From: Homalodisca vitripennis
Lineage: Eukaryota; Arthropoda; Insecta; Hemiptera; Cicadellidae
DNA: 64,000 nt
Reading direction: 5' to 3'
Assembly: GCF_021130785.1 (NCBI RefSeq)
Contig: NC_060214.1
Coordinates: forward strand, 2,569,001-2,633,000
Shown: piece by piece, positions 12,251 to 24,039 of the stretch
Position numbering within the stretch: the first letter of the stretch is position 1
Layout: every line of letters begins with the position of its first letter
The notes under the pieces: model-generated
What the model was told of the DNA's origin: nothing
Database searches by the model: none
What the model saw: the letters and a program-made list of their open reading frames with translations, nothing else
Made by a program: the position numbers and the translations under genes

Positions 12251-12419
12251 AAAAGTCCTATGTTGTATCTTTTAGTTCAAGTTGATATTGTAGAATGATT
12301 TTAAATAAAGAATATTGTAAATAACTGAGTTGACAGTTTTAATATACATAAAAAAGTATAAAGTCTATATCAATAATTTAAATGTATTAACATTTACGAA
12401 ACTTAATACCTCAACGAAC
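12251..12419. other. Spacer, nothing recognised
   Basis: AT-rich DNA between the 52-bp array and the isolated family A unit. Confidence 0.35.
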
Positions 12420-12549
12420 AGTAACACTGTTACAGCTCCGTATAACTGAGGTGCTATTACAATGTTTGCAACTGTTAACAGCTTGTAGAGTTTACATGAG
12501 CGCTCAGCTGCTCCTGAACTGTTAGATATCATGTAGTAGGGGCGGTTAT
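12420..12549. repeat. Isolated unit of satellite family A, cut by an insertion
   Basis: ACTGTTACAGCTCCGTATAA followed by CTGAGGTGCTATTACAATG, AACAGCTTGTAGAGTTTACA and CTGCTCCTGAACTGTTAGATA matches the 158-bp units at 1-335 closely. It breaks off after GGGGCGGTTA at about 12549. The continuation (GTTAAAATTGTAATAACAGA) resumes at about 12955, so the material between is an insertion. Confidence 0.8.
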
Positions 12550-12850
12550 TTATTTATTTCCAATTAACATACATCTTCATTTATATACAAAGATTATAAC
12601 AGTAGAAAACCTACACACAACTTAACCTAATAATAACTACCTACCTAAGGAATATAGGGACGTGTGGACGGCTAAGTAAACAAGTGACAGAACAGCGTAT
12701 TTAAATAATAGTAACTAAAAGCAACAGAAAAAGTACCCCATAACTAATTAATAAAGCAAAATCCAATAAAATAGTTCAGTACAAAAGACAAAATCGCTAA
12801 TTCTATTAAAAATAGAATATGAAAAAATAAACTATAATATTGATATAACA

Positions 12851-12934
<84 letters not shown>

Positions 12935-12954
12935 TATGTGTTTTAAAACATATG
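12550..12954 (-). mobile_element. ~400-bp insertion, probable reverse-strand non-LTR 3' end with (GT)n
   Basis: It begins TTTATTTATTTATTTCC, the reverse complement of an AATAAA-type tail, and is bracketed by the two halves of a family A satellite unit. GTTA at both edges may be part of a target duplication. It contains the (GT)n tract 12852-12932. No protein motif remains, so element type is inferred from the tail only. Confidence 0.5.
12852..12932. repeat. (GT)n microsatellite
   Basis: About 81 bp of GT repeat with one GTAT interruption. It gives the Thr-His repeat of the spurious reverse frame 12744-13001. Confidence 0.97.
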
Positions 12955-13933
12955 TTAAAATTGTAATAACAGATTAATTGTAAGTCAATTTCAAAACTCA
13001 AAAGCTGTTTTAAGCGTATTGTTATAAAGTAAAGCAGATATATAGGATTTTATGTAGGTTTGATCTATATATTTTTTATATACTTGCGGTTATTGAAATA
13101 ATTATTGTTAACTGTATTCCTAATTATTTTCTCAGGTATTTAAATAATATATGTATATTTAGGCTAGCGTATTAAATTTGTTGTAGTCTTGAAAATTAGA
13201 ATTAAATATACTATAATAAGTGCTTACGGCATAGAGCTCAATTTCCTGACATTTGTAATTTAGCAGCGTTTCATTTTTACAATATAATCTGTATAGCGAC
13301 GATTGATTTGTCAAACATTTCACTTAAAAAGTTTGTTTACAGTTGGCATTAATCATGGACATGTTAATATATCTCCCACTGAATACATCACTTCAAGTAC
13401 CTTGATAAATAATGCCGAAGAGAATAGTAGTGGCATTATAGAAAATCACAAGTAAAAATATGCAAAATGAAAAGTCTTGTCAGAAATTTTTTTCCACATC
13501 GATTGAAATGGAATGGACTCTAAAGCTTGCTGACTGATGAGGAGACAAACGCAATATTTGATCGGCGAACGTAGCAAGCTACCCTAGTCTGGGATTTAGT
13601 TTTACATTTTACTGCAAATAAGAATACGTGTTATGTTAAATAGCCTAAGATATGGTAAATTTACTGCGAAGACAAGAATCTCTATTACGAAATCTGTAAA
13701 TAATTGAGAATATCTTAGCGCATAATATTTCAAGACCTTAGGTAATCTCATCTTAACGTACAACACACATCTGTGATGTGCTACAGGGTGGTCGTAGATA
13801 ACCATAAAATGGTCAATGGTTTACGTAATAACACACGACTAGGATTGCTTCTACAATTTAATGTACTAATTAATATCACAGTTCATGTATACAACAGTTT
13901 TCTTGAAAAGTCCCGGAACGTTTAATAATTTAT
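12955..13933. other. Spacer, partly a diverged duplicate of 6536-7280
   Basis: It begins with the second half of the split family A unit and then has the GATTGAAATGGAAT ... AAAGCTTGCTGACTG phrase shared with the 6.8-kb region. No gene was recognised. Confidence 0.4.
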
Positions 13934-14317
13934 TATAAAGCAATGAGACTATTTATAGCTGCAATTTGTAGAGCAATAGCAAAAGTATATTTTTATGCGA
14001 TTTTCAGGTTTTATCTCATTAGGGGCAAGGCCTACAAGGAGTCAGCGAAAAATCTTAAATTACATCATACCAATTTGCATAATTTAAGTGTAAATTTAAA
14101 ACTCAATTTCGTATAGGGTAAACTTTTTAAGGTCCGATTTGCGGCATTGTTTTTATTAAAAGACTTTTAATTTGGGTGTATGCTTCGATTTATGCTCTAA
14201 TTAACAATTTTCCTCTGACTACTTGTGGGGTGTCCCTCTGATGAGATGAAACCAGACAATCGCATAAAAATTAGATTTTTATGGGAAATATTTATATACC
14301 AAGTCTCATTGTTTTAC
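13934..14317. mobile_element. MITE-like long inverted repeat
   Basis: The left edge TATAAAGCAATGAGACT (13934-13950) is mirrored by AGTCTCATTGTTTTACA at the right edge. Further paired phrases are TTTTTATGCGATT, TCTCAT.AG.GG and ACAAGGAGTCAG / CTGACTACTTGT. The outer boundaries are uncertain by a few bases. Interior phrases (ACAAGGAGTCAG, TCTTAAAT and the GCGGCATTG motif) are shared with the MITE at 4468-5008, so the two are probably related non-autonomous families. Confidence 0.65.
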
Positions 14318-14334
14318 AAGCTATGTTGTGTCCA

Positions 14335-15060
14335 CCCGCTTAACAACACGACTGACCTTGAACGACAAGCTAAAATTTCACAACCATATTGAAAATGTAC
14401 CCAAAAAAGTAAGCTCAGGAATATTTGCCATTCGCACCTTAGCAAAATCATCTAACTCTACTGGTCTTCTTTATGCATATTAAGGACTCATTTACCCGCA
14501 TCTCGTCTATGCTTTGCCCATATGGGGCATGAGAATAGAAGGACACTGTTTCTGTTCTGCCTACAAAAAGAGCAATCAGAGTAATTTTTAATTAACAGGC
14601 GTCAATCTTGTAAACCGATTTTTAAGTCTTCCAATATTTTTACTTTTCCATGTCTTTATATTTACGAAACTTTACCTTTTTCTAACTCAATACACTGAAC
14701 ATTTCAAAATTCTTCGTAAACATCAGTATTATTTAAGAATTTCTAATAACCTTCAGGTCCCTGCACATCACACAGCTTTCTTCCAAAAAAATCTGCGTTA
14801 CAAAACCGTTTCTACATCTGTTTGCAATCTCTCTATGCACCTCAAAACAGTCAAACCACTTCAAATTTAGAAAAAGGCTTAAGTTATTTCTCCTTTGTAA
14901 AATGTTCTTACAGCGTCCATGAATTGGACAAGCTAGTAGTTTTAAAATATCTTAACAGTTCAAGTCATTTTAGTTATTTTATTGAAGGTGAAATCTGTTG
15001 TAAGAAGTTATCTGACATGACCAATACATGTAATTGTGTTAATTTGGTTGAATAAACGAG
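14335..15060 (+). mobile_element. Non-LTR reverse transcriptase C-terminus and 3' end
   Basis: Translation gives LNDKLKFHNHIENVPKKV, SSGIFAIRTLAKSS and, after a stop, GLIYPHLVYALPIWG near 14360-14535. This matches the thumb/connection region of Jockey-like reverse transcriptases. Further on, in shifted frames, come LQSLYAPQNSQTTSNLEKGL and KCSYSVHELD, the characteristic carboxy end (a short-helix FYSVDEF-type ending). AATAAA at about 15052 closes it. Several stops and frameshifts show it is dead. It starts about 20 bp after the inverted-repeat element. Confidence 0.75.
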
Positions 15061-17323
15061 AGTTAAACAATTATTAAACTGTTATACGGATACATTATTA
15101 TTAGTAGTAGTAGGGAATGTGTAATACTGGTAAATTTAATATGTACTTACAGTCATGACATGAAAATAATATTTCTATTGCTTGCTTGGAGTGTTTATCA
15201 TTCCTAACATATTCATGTCTTAAACCTACTAGTCAGAGGGTCAGAATTGGATCGGTTAAAATTCATAGTCACGATCTTTTAGTAAGTTCAGCATTATAAC
15301 AAGCTTTTCAACTATATATTTCAATATAGTTTTGTCGAATAAATCTATTTTTCTCAAGATATCAGTGTGAAATCAACAATGTTTCAATGAGACGTGAATG
15401 ATTTTTTAAATTAATGATTCTCCCCTCTCAACATGTTTGTGATTTCATTAAATTGCACTGGCAATTCTACTATCATTTGAAGGTAAGCTGGTTATTGATG
15501 ACAGCCGAAGACTAAACTCTGTTAATATCGCCCTTTCTTAAGAACATATATATCCCTAAAAATGATTCTTTTTCGAATTATTCTATTAAATGTTTATAAG
15601 ATTTTTGTATCGTTTGGATATTTCTCGTTTCAATGACATATGCATACTCAGGTTCAGTTTAATATAAAAATAATGTTTTGAAAAATGCTTACAAGGTCTT
15701 CTAGCGAGCAGACACTAAGAATTTACAATATATGCTCCTGTTATACATTCATTGTTGAAATGTTTTGTTTTCTAACCTGAAATCGCGTTTGTTTTCTTTC
15801 TTTGGTCTGAGTTTCACACGCTTTAATATCATTACATAACTGAAAACAACCCTGATTGGTATCGTAAAACGATACTTCATGTAATATTTATGTACAACAT
15901 AAGTGCAATCAGTTCCTTCGTGAAATCACATTTAAAATACGAATAATAAAGCGAGTTGCATACGCTTTCAGATAATTACACGAAAAACGTCTTTAAAAAC
16001 GAAATTAAATTTTTTAACTATGTGCCCCTTTAGTGCAATCACCATGCATGATCCATATGAGCATAGTATATTATATACCAAGTAACTCGGGAAAAGCAGA
16101 AATATGTGACAAGCGCCCATAGAGTACATTATATGTAGTTAAGTCTTGCATTGCACACGTCGCTTAGGCCTATGTACACAATACATGATTAATGATTCCC
16201 TAACACCAACTCCTTCATATTTAAACATTCCAAAATAGCTAACACTTACATTATTATCTAACACACTTCGTTTCATCTAGATAAATTACCGTTAAATCAA
16301 TCCCACTTATTTATATACAATTCGCAAGTAAGTGCGATTGTTTACCTATATAAAATGTTGTACTTCTGTCCTTCACAAAATAATCCCCATAAATCGTACC
16401 TAACATAAAAATTTAAAATTTCTAACCACTTATTCAGTTTTTATCAAGAAGTAAAATTGATAAGCCCACAGGGAATTCAACAACTACCCACTCTTTATTT
16501 TAATGCTTTATAACATTCAGATTTTAAGTCATGATTGAATATGTTTCACTATTTTCTTATAAATATCCGTCTATTCACGTATATTTTTCAAATTGCACTA
16601 TTACTATTGTGTTCATTATTTTAGTTTCTGTAGCAGGATATGAAACAGTGTTTCATGGATTTATCATTCTTAAGACAAATGTGAATACGTAGCAATATTA
16701 TTAATACCTTGCATTTTATTATATTTAAATCACTCTTAAATATACACCAAAAAATTGTATCTCTTAACTTTAATTGATGAAACAAAACAATAAACTTTTA
16801 TTAAGACATTTAATGCTTAAACCTAAAGTTAAATTTATTCATTTGAATTTGTTGTGAATTGAAACAGTGGATACAAATATATATTTCAAATACTTATTCT
16901 AAACTCAGGCGTTTATATATTATCACATAAAACCATTACTGAATTTGAAGACAAGTTTAAAGTATTCACTTGTCCAAGTAAAATCTTTTGTTATTGTTTC
17001 TGCAGGAATAACAGGATCATACGATTTTGACGACTTTGACAGTTGACCTTCAGCTGAGTCCTTTCTCGTGATATGGAAGAACAAATACTTGCATAGTAGT
17101 TTTGCCTTACAGTTAGTGTTATTTCAATTGTTGTTATGTATTATACTCAATAGAAAATTATACTCAATAAAAATATAGAGACGTTTATTACGTTTTGAGA
17201 GAAGAGACAAACATTATTTTGCATTACATAGCTATTTGTATTAAATGGACATTTAAATTTTATATTATAACTTTGTTTTATAAAGACCTCTAGTTTGTTT
17301 TATACTTCTTATTTTTACAACAA
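15061..17323. other. Long AT-rich spacer, nothing recognised
   Basis: About 2.3 kb with no tandem structure, no frame with a recognisable domain and no transposon terminus that I could support. Confidence 0.45.
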
Positions 17324-17512
17324 TTTTAAAATGAGGTATCAATTGCTAGGAGTTCCTGTTTAAAATTATTGACCACACCTACCCCATTTGGGTGGGGAGG
17401 TGAGGTCAATAATTTTCATACATTTAAAATTGCTCGGTAACATAAATGCCACAAGGTAAATCAATTCATCTCCAAAGTTAATAGGGGGAAAGTTAAGTTA
17501 GAATTTTGAGTT
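17324..17512 (+). mobile_element. MITE-like fragment, orientation 1
   Basis: TTTTAAAATGAGG, CTAGGAGTTCC, CACCTACCCCAT, GGGGAGG, ATTGCTCGGT and TTCATCTCC recur in the same order in the reverse complement of 19735-19945. The two fragments are thus members of one family in opposite orientation, about 2.2 kb apart. No protein is encoded. Confidence 0.55.
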
Positions 17513-19734
17513 ATTTAAAAGAATCAAGAATAAAAAAAGTTTTGATTTACGTATTATAGGTGCTCGGCTTCAAAGTTATGTATAGATTAAACTTACTAAT
17601 ATTTTATTTACTGTACGAATAGTAAAATTATCCTTACAAATAAATATTTAATACGGTGAAAAATTGCTTTCGACTGATAGATAATACTCTAATTATATAA
17701 AAATGCACAAACGGATTTAATCAAATGGACTCTTTAGGAATGTTGGAGGGCATAAGAAATAAAAATAAAATTATTAGACTCTAACTTCCGTGGTTTTATG
17801 ATCAAAAAACATTTTCGAGCCACTGACTGAAATATATCACAGGAAACGTTACTTTGGTAAGTATAGTTGAACGTCTGACTGGTTTCTGTAGTGTGCAGAT
17901 TAATTGGCGAAGTTACGATTTCTCGAGAGTAAAAAATCTTAATTGTTTTAACGATTCATAAAGGGATTAGCGGCCTTCACACTGCTATAAACTTTCATTG
18001 ACAATATCTAAAAATAAATTAAATATATTCGTACTAATTTATATGCATTATTGTATTTCTTTGGATCATCCTCATTACCGTTCTACTTGTTAATGGCACA
18101 CTAAGCTTGAAATGTTAAACGAATGAACGAATAAAACCATTTACACATATTTAAAATAGATTAATATTTAACCGATATTTTGGTTTAAAAATAACTCTAT
18201 TCTTTAGTAAATGACGTTATAAGAGATGATGTATTGTATTGTTATTTAGTTTAATTTTATATAATATATATTTTCGCAACCCTGTTACTCGTTAATATGT
18301 AGAATAAGTTTAATCCGATATACTTGGAATTACATTCTTGGTGGAATAATCTAATCGGCACACGCAATAATCTTTTCTCTCTCGAACTTGTAGCAACACC
18401 TCGCGCGCCTTCTATGTCCGTAAGTTAAATTTATATTTTCGTGTTATAAAATAGCCCTTTCGTGCGAGAAATCTAATTTGAATGTAATATAAATTAAAAT
18501 TGTAAACAGAAAATTAACTTACCTTTGATAATGTTTTATGTTAATACAGACAATAGTTGTGGTAATGTCCTTCTGAGGAGACTACGTCGTTGTGATTATA
18601 AGTTGTCTCGATAAGCTAATACCGTCGTGATTTTGTTTTATGCGAGTTTAAGAGTGCTCTTTAACTATGATTACATTTCGAGTACCAGTATTCATGTTGT
18701 AGACTTATAGTCTACCAATCTTTACTTTTGTCGACTACAACTGCAATGTCGAGTGAAGATACTGAGTCGACATAGACGTGAGGGGAAGTCAATTTTAAAG
18801 TTTTAGTAAATGATTAAGTTCGTAGGCAAAATTTCGTAGAACATTGGAACCATTAGGCCCACCCCTAAGATAACATTTGAGTTCATTATTACTCTATTTT
18901 GGCAGCAACATAGCAAGCCAGTATGTTATTGTAACTTGTAGAGGCGGTGCTGACTTTTATTTAACACAGTTAAACTTACGAGTAAACTTTGCAAATCGAG
19001 TTTATATTACTACAACCTCAGAGATCTTCAACTCCGTGTGTTTCGTCCATTAGGTGCAATATTGTTAACCCTAAAGATTAATGCAAATTTGAGCACTTTG
19101 GCCTCGATTTTCATCAGAGAAGCAGACTTCCTGACCGCTGCACAAATGTACGTCACGATGTCAGGTCAGTCCTAAATCAACATCTCAACATTACGGACAT
19201 TGAAAATCCACTTACATTGACTTTCCCAGTATTTATATTTGTAAATTGATTGCTATAATTGTGGTGATGGATTAAACATTTGAAAATACTAAGGAAAATA
19301 ACAAATCTTTCATATAACCTGAGGCAGTGATTAGGCAGTTTGTTTTAAATGATGACGGACATTTGCTATCGTCTGTCATCGATTTTCGAGTTTTCTCTGA
19401 TACATTTTATTCAGTGGTTCGGAAATCTATTGTATTAATACATCCTTGTTAAAGTTTAACGATTTTCTTTATTTTTATTTCTTATGTCATCCGCCATTCC
19501 TTTAAGAGTTAGTTTGATTAAAGATGTTTGTGTACTTTAGATAAATTAAAGTGTTATCTTACAGTCGGATGCAATATTTACCATGGTAATAATGTATTTG
19601 TAAGTAATAATATTAGCATTGTTATTGTAAAGTAATTATTATTAAGTTACATCTGCACATTAATTTGAAGCTGAAAATCCATAAAACGGACATCACAACT
19701 TTGAAATGAAAAAACTCAAAATTTATACTTTATA
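17513..19734. other. AT-rich spacer, nothing recognised
   Basis: No tandem array, coding motif or transposon end was identified in this 2.2-kb stretch. Confidence 0.4.
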
Positions 19735-19945
19735 TACGGTGTGTCTTAAAAACCCCAACCCTGCTCCAAATTAACATTCTTATGAATGGAGATGAAGTGA
19801 TAATTTGGGACATTTTTATATGACCGAGCATTTTTAATGTATGTACATTATTTTCCCCCTCTCCAAACATAGGGTAGGTTTAGCAAGACAAATTTCTAAA
19901 CCGGAACTCCTAGGAAGTGGCGCCTCATTTTAAAACTATTGAAAA
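19735..19945 (-). mobile_element. MITE-like fragment, orientation 2
   Basis: It starts TATACGGTGTGTCTTAAAA, close in form to the TACAGGGTGTC ends of mariner-type MITEs, and ends in CCTCATTTTAAAA. Its reverse complement follows the order of phrases seen at 17324-17512. I could not find a matching second terminal repeat, so the copy is probably truncated. Confidence 0.5.
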
Positions 19946-21034
19946 AAGAAGAAGAATAACACAGACTAGAAAATATCTAATGTTACTCAATGTTACAAAT
20001 TTAATGGCAAATTCGATTTAGAATTGCTTTATAAAACCCAATCACTTGTAAACAATTTCTTAATCAAAAATGGTAAAATATCTTGAAACCTCACATTAAT
20101 TTATAAAATCAATAAAAACATTTAGCAAATGAATATAACAAAAATTAAACCTGCACTTGAAATCCGTGTCAAAATTGTTTTGGATAGGCATTTTCAGAAA
20201 TGTCAGTTGTTGGGCTATTCTTTGTTGGTAGCTACGTAACTGATGTTAAATACAAGCAGAATGTAAGACAACCGACATTTGTATAAAATAAAAACAGATT
20301 TTTAGTGTACTATATTACGACGTTAGGGTAGTATAGACATCCTGGCATTACTGCAAAACATTTCATTGTTCGAGGATAAAAAATCTATGTAAAAAACCTT
20401 TTTCTGTAATTTACAAAACGTAAATATAAATTTTAAGGAGAATCTTGTATAAATAAGAAATGAGCTGAACGATTAAAAGATTTCATACAAACATTTTCGT
20501 TCACGTGCAATAACGATATGTGGAGATAGTGGATTGTTGATTTCGAATTTACGGGAATATCCAGGATTCATTGCGTCATAATATTTAAATCAATTTAACT
20601 TACTTAGCTTACTTACTCTTAGACCAGAGATAACATTTAACAACACTAACATGTCCCTATCATCATGATTTAATTTCCTTCTTTTACTATTTGGTCAGTT
20701 ACAAGAGAGTAGTGGTTATTATAGAAGATGTACAGTATTTATAGTAAAACATTAAAAGTAACCTAATTTTAATTACATATTTCAAGTTAATGTTTAGCAA
20801 GAAACAGATAGTACAAGGTCAGGAGATGATACATTCGGTTTTAATCAGTGTATTGTGACAAGAAACACGTTTTATTTTCTAGAATAACACAGAACACAGA
20901 ATATAGATGATTCGATAGTGAAGGGTCTTGGAGTGGACATTGAAAAAAATTGTAATATCAGTTGGTTGTTAAAAATAAAAATAAAAAAAATGAGAGATAA
21001 TTGTGCAGCATAGAAAACTTTGCTGCGTAATTGT
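19946..21034. other. AT-rich spacer, nothing recognised
   Basis: No repeat, RNA gene or coding motif was recognised. Confidence 0.4.
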
Positions 21035-21372
21035 GGGGTCGTAGGTGGTTAGTAGACGAGTGAAGACGTGTTGTGACCTGCATTCCGTAGTTCAGTTTTA
21101 ATGATTAGTGTTTTGTATAGTTTTTTTATTAAGTGCATGTTTATAGAGTTAGTGAAGTTGACAATAACAACATGTAGGTTGTGATTCCTGACTTAGGCGT
21201 GCCACAACGCTTTGGTAAGATTTGTTTATTTTAACCTAGTTTGTAATTATGTATTAGGTTAGTTCTTTACCTGAAGAAGAGATCAGATTGCAGATCTCGA
21301 AACGTAGTGTTACTGATTTCTGGTTTCACTGAAAGATGGCAAAGGTCCGGAAAAATCCTGTTTCCTTCAGAA
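21035..21372 (+). mobile_element. Dispersed repeat family D, copy 2
   Basis: The best-preserved copy. GTCGTAGGTGGTTAGTAGACG is followed by TTCCTGACTTAGGCGTG, TTTAACCTAGTTTGTAATTA, ACCTGAAGAAGAGATCAG, AGATCTCGAAACGTAGTGT and GATGGCAAAGGTCCGG. The 53754-54067 copy matches it closely throughout. The tandem array at 21389 begins within about 20 bp of its end. Penelope-like 3'-end identity is suggested by the GAAGA...CGAAACGT motif only. Confidence 0.75.
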
Positions 21373-21388
21373 AACTTTGATGAGATAA

Positions 21389-22490
21389 CGGAAAACTTTT
21401 TTCATCTTCTGTTCCCAAATTGGGCCAATGTTGTAAAGATGTCGCTTAGTCTAGTCTAGATAGTGTTTTCATGTGTGAATACAGGCCTTGGTGGAATAAA
21501 ACTGAACAACGTTGAAAACTACAACCAACTAACGGTAAACTTGGCCCATCTTCTGTTCCCAACTTGGGCCAATGTTGTTCAGATGTCGCTTAGTCTGACT
21601 ATAGTCCTTGGTCGTGTACAACTGTACAACGTTGAAAACTACAACCAATTAACGGTAAACTTGTCCCATATTCTGTTCCCAACTTGGACCAATGTTGTTC
21701 AGTTGTCGCTTAGTCTAGTCTAGATAGTGTTTTCATGTGTGAATACAGGCCTTGGTAGAATAAAACTGAACAACGTTGAAAACTACAACCAACTAACGGT
21801 AAACTTGGCCCATCTTCTGTTCCCAACTTGGGCCAATGTTGTTCAGATGTCGCTTAGTCTAGTCTAGATAGTGTTTTCATGTGTGAATACAGGCCTTGGT
21901 AGAATAAAACTGAACAACGTTGAAAACTACAACCAACTAACGGTAAACTTGGCCCATCTTCTGTTCTCAACTTGGGCCTATGTTGCCCATATTTCGCTTA
22001 GTCTGACTACAGTCCTTGGTCGTGTACAACTGTACAACGTTGAAAACTACAACCAACTAACGGTAAACTTGGCCCATCTTCTGTTCCCAACTTGGGCCAA
22101 TGTTGTTCAGATGTCGCTTAGTCTGACTACAGTCCTTGGTCGTGTACAACTGTACAACGTTGAAAACTACAACCAATTAACGGTAAACCTGTCCCATATT
22201 CTGTTCCCAACTTGGACCAATGTTGTTCAGATGTCGTTTAGTCTGACTATAGTCCTTGGTCGTGTACAACTGTACAACGTTGAAAACTACAACCAATTAA
22301 CGGTAAACTTGTCCCATATTCTGTTCCCAACTTGGACCAATGCTGTCCAGATGTCGTCTAGTCTGACTACAGTCCTTGGTAGAGTACAACTGTACATTGT
22401 GGAAAACTACAAGCAGTTAATGATAAACTTGCTCTATCTTCTGTTCCCAACTTGGACCAATGCTGGTTCAATTATTGCTTAGTCGGTGGT
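21389..22490. repeat. 120/144-bp tandem array, about nine copies
   Basis: CTTGGT(C/A)G(T/A) landmarks lie at 21607, 21751, 21895, 22015, 22135, 22255 and 22375. The first two full spacings are 144 bp, the rest 120 bp. The longer unit carries an extra 24 bp around AGTCTAGATAGTGTTTTC. Because 120 is a multiple of three and the short unit has no stop in one frame, the run 21871-22482 reads as a 203-codon frame made of five repeats of about 40 residues (LYNVENYNQLTVNL core). The extra 24 bp brings an in-frame stop, so no long protein spans the array. I treat the frame as a by-product. Confidence 0.92.
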
Positions 22491-24039
22491 AGAGTAACAT
22501 ATTTGATTACAGGCTTTGGTACATTAATACTTTACAAGTTTAGAAAGTACAACACTAGCTTGTACATTGTTATGCCAAAATAATAAAGCAGTCTATATGC
22601 CATAATAAACAAAGTTGTACTTCTCACAAGAAGATTAGATCCATATTTGGACAACGATTCAAATATAATTAATTTAATAAAATATTATAGTTGATTACTA
22701 AGTTAAAATATTTAGCATAGGTATTATGTATTTTTTCTATTTTTAATAATTTAATATTTTTTACTGATATGAATTCTAGATACATCTAAAAGTTCACCAA
22801 TTACCCCTAAAGTTTCAACTTTGTGATCACTTTTTTTTTGTTTGCTAAGATTGTTCAAGTAATAAAGTAACTTATTCAGGAAATGTTCATGTAATTACGG
22901 ACAATACAGAGGTTGATTTAAAATTAAATGTCGAATGTGGTATCGCATTGAGCTGTGAATTGCGGTTCATGTAGCGGAGTGTCCCGGAGAGAGATGGAGA
23001 TAAACGCATAGACCTCAGGGAGACATTAATGCTGACACGTTACACACATATGCCGCACGTACAGTTAGCACATAAAGTAACTAATGACACATTTAGTGTT
23101 GCTTTTTCATGGCTTGTATCTGTCATAACCTTCCTAGCATAAAATCCAATGTTTTTATACTTTTTAAATTTATAATGTGTTTCTCAACTCTTTGTAGGTC
23201 AATGGACATTTTATGGTTGAGTATAAGTGAAGAAAAATATGTTAGTATATTTCTTATACTGTTATTTTTTAAGAAACAAGTTATAGTGACTAGAGTATTT
23301 TACAGTTATCTTATCGTACACGAGACCTATGTGTCTGTGGATTGCTCTAGCTCGATACCTTACGTATGTTCTTATCAGACGTCAAATTAAAATGAACAAC
23401 TGTGTAATTTATAGTCTTTAGCTCATTTTATTAGGCTCCATGTGCTTCTACGTAATATTTTAAAATGTGATATGATTGTTGTACTCATTTTTCTACACAT
23501 TTATTTTTTCTACGATTTTATCGTTGCCATTATGTTTGCCCATTTAACGTAACCTGCGTAAAACTACCTTAGTATGTTCGTAAATGCTCAGGACAATTGC
23601 ATGGAGTGAAATACACTATAATCCAACACGATGTTGCATAGATAGTAGTGAAACTTCATGCACAGTTTGAAGTCTAAGGATTAGTTTGCTCTCGAGATAT
23701 TGAGTGGGTAGACATCACACGTAAAGGAAAGTTTCCAGTCCTTGGAGCGATTGACTAACATATGGTTCGCAATATAAGACTACATCTATGTTCTGTCAAT
23801 TGAATAGTAACCTGAATGGAGAATATAGACTTTGCACATAAGTGCGTAAACTTACACTATACTTGTACCTGACCAAACGGTTACATATGACTGCTTGTTT
23901 AATAATCCTTCTTTAATAATATTCTAGACACAATGTTTGTATAAATATTCAAGATCAGGAATGAAGACTTGTAAAATCTATGACAAGTAGCCTCTGAATT
24001 AATTTTTAATACATGGGTTTAAACTATAAGAAAACCTAT
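22491..24039. other. AT-rich spacer
   Basis: No gene was recognised. Around 23600-23760 the phrase CATGCACAGTTTGAAGTC followed by CTCGAGATATTGAG resembles the tails of common dispersed insect repeats, but I cannot define an element. The 93-codon frame at 23109-23390 is rich in Ile/Phe/Tyr from AT-rich codons and shows no domain. Confidence 0.4.

Noticed and set aside
12744..13001. 85-codon frame with Thr-His repeats
   Set aside because: Produced by the (GT)n tract read on the reverse strand.
23109..23390. 93-codon hydrophobic forward frame
   Set aside because: Its Ile/Phe/Tyr content follows from AT-rich codons; no signal or membrane topology that stands out.
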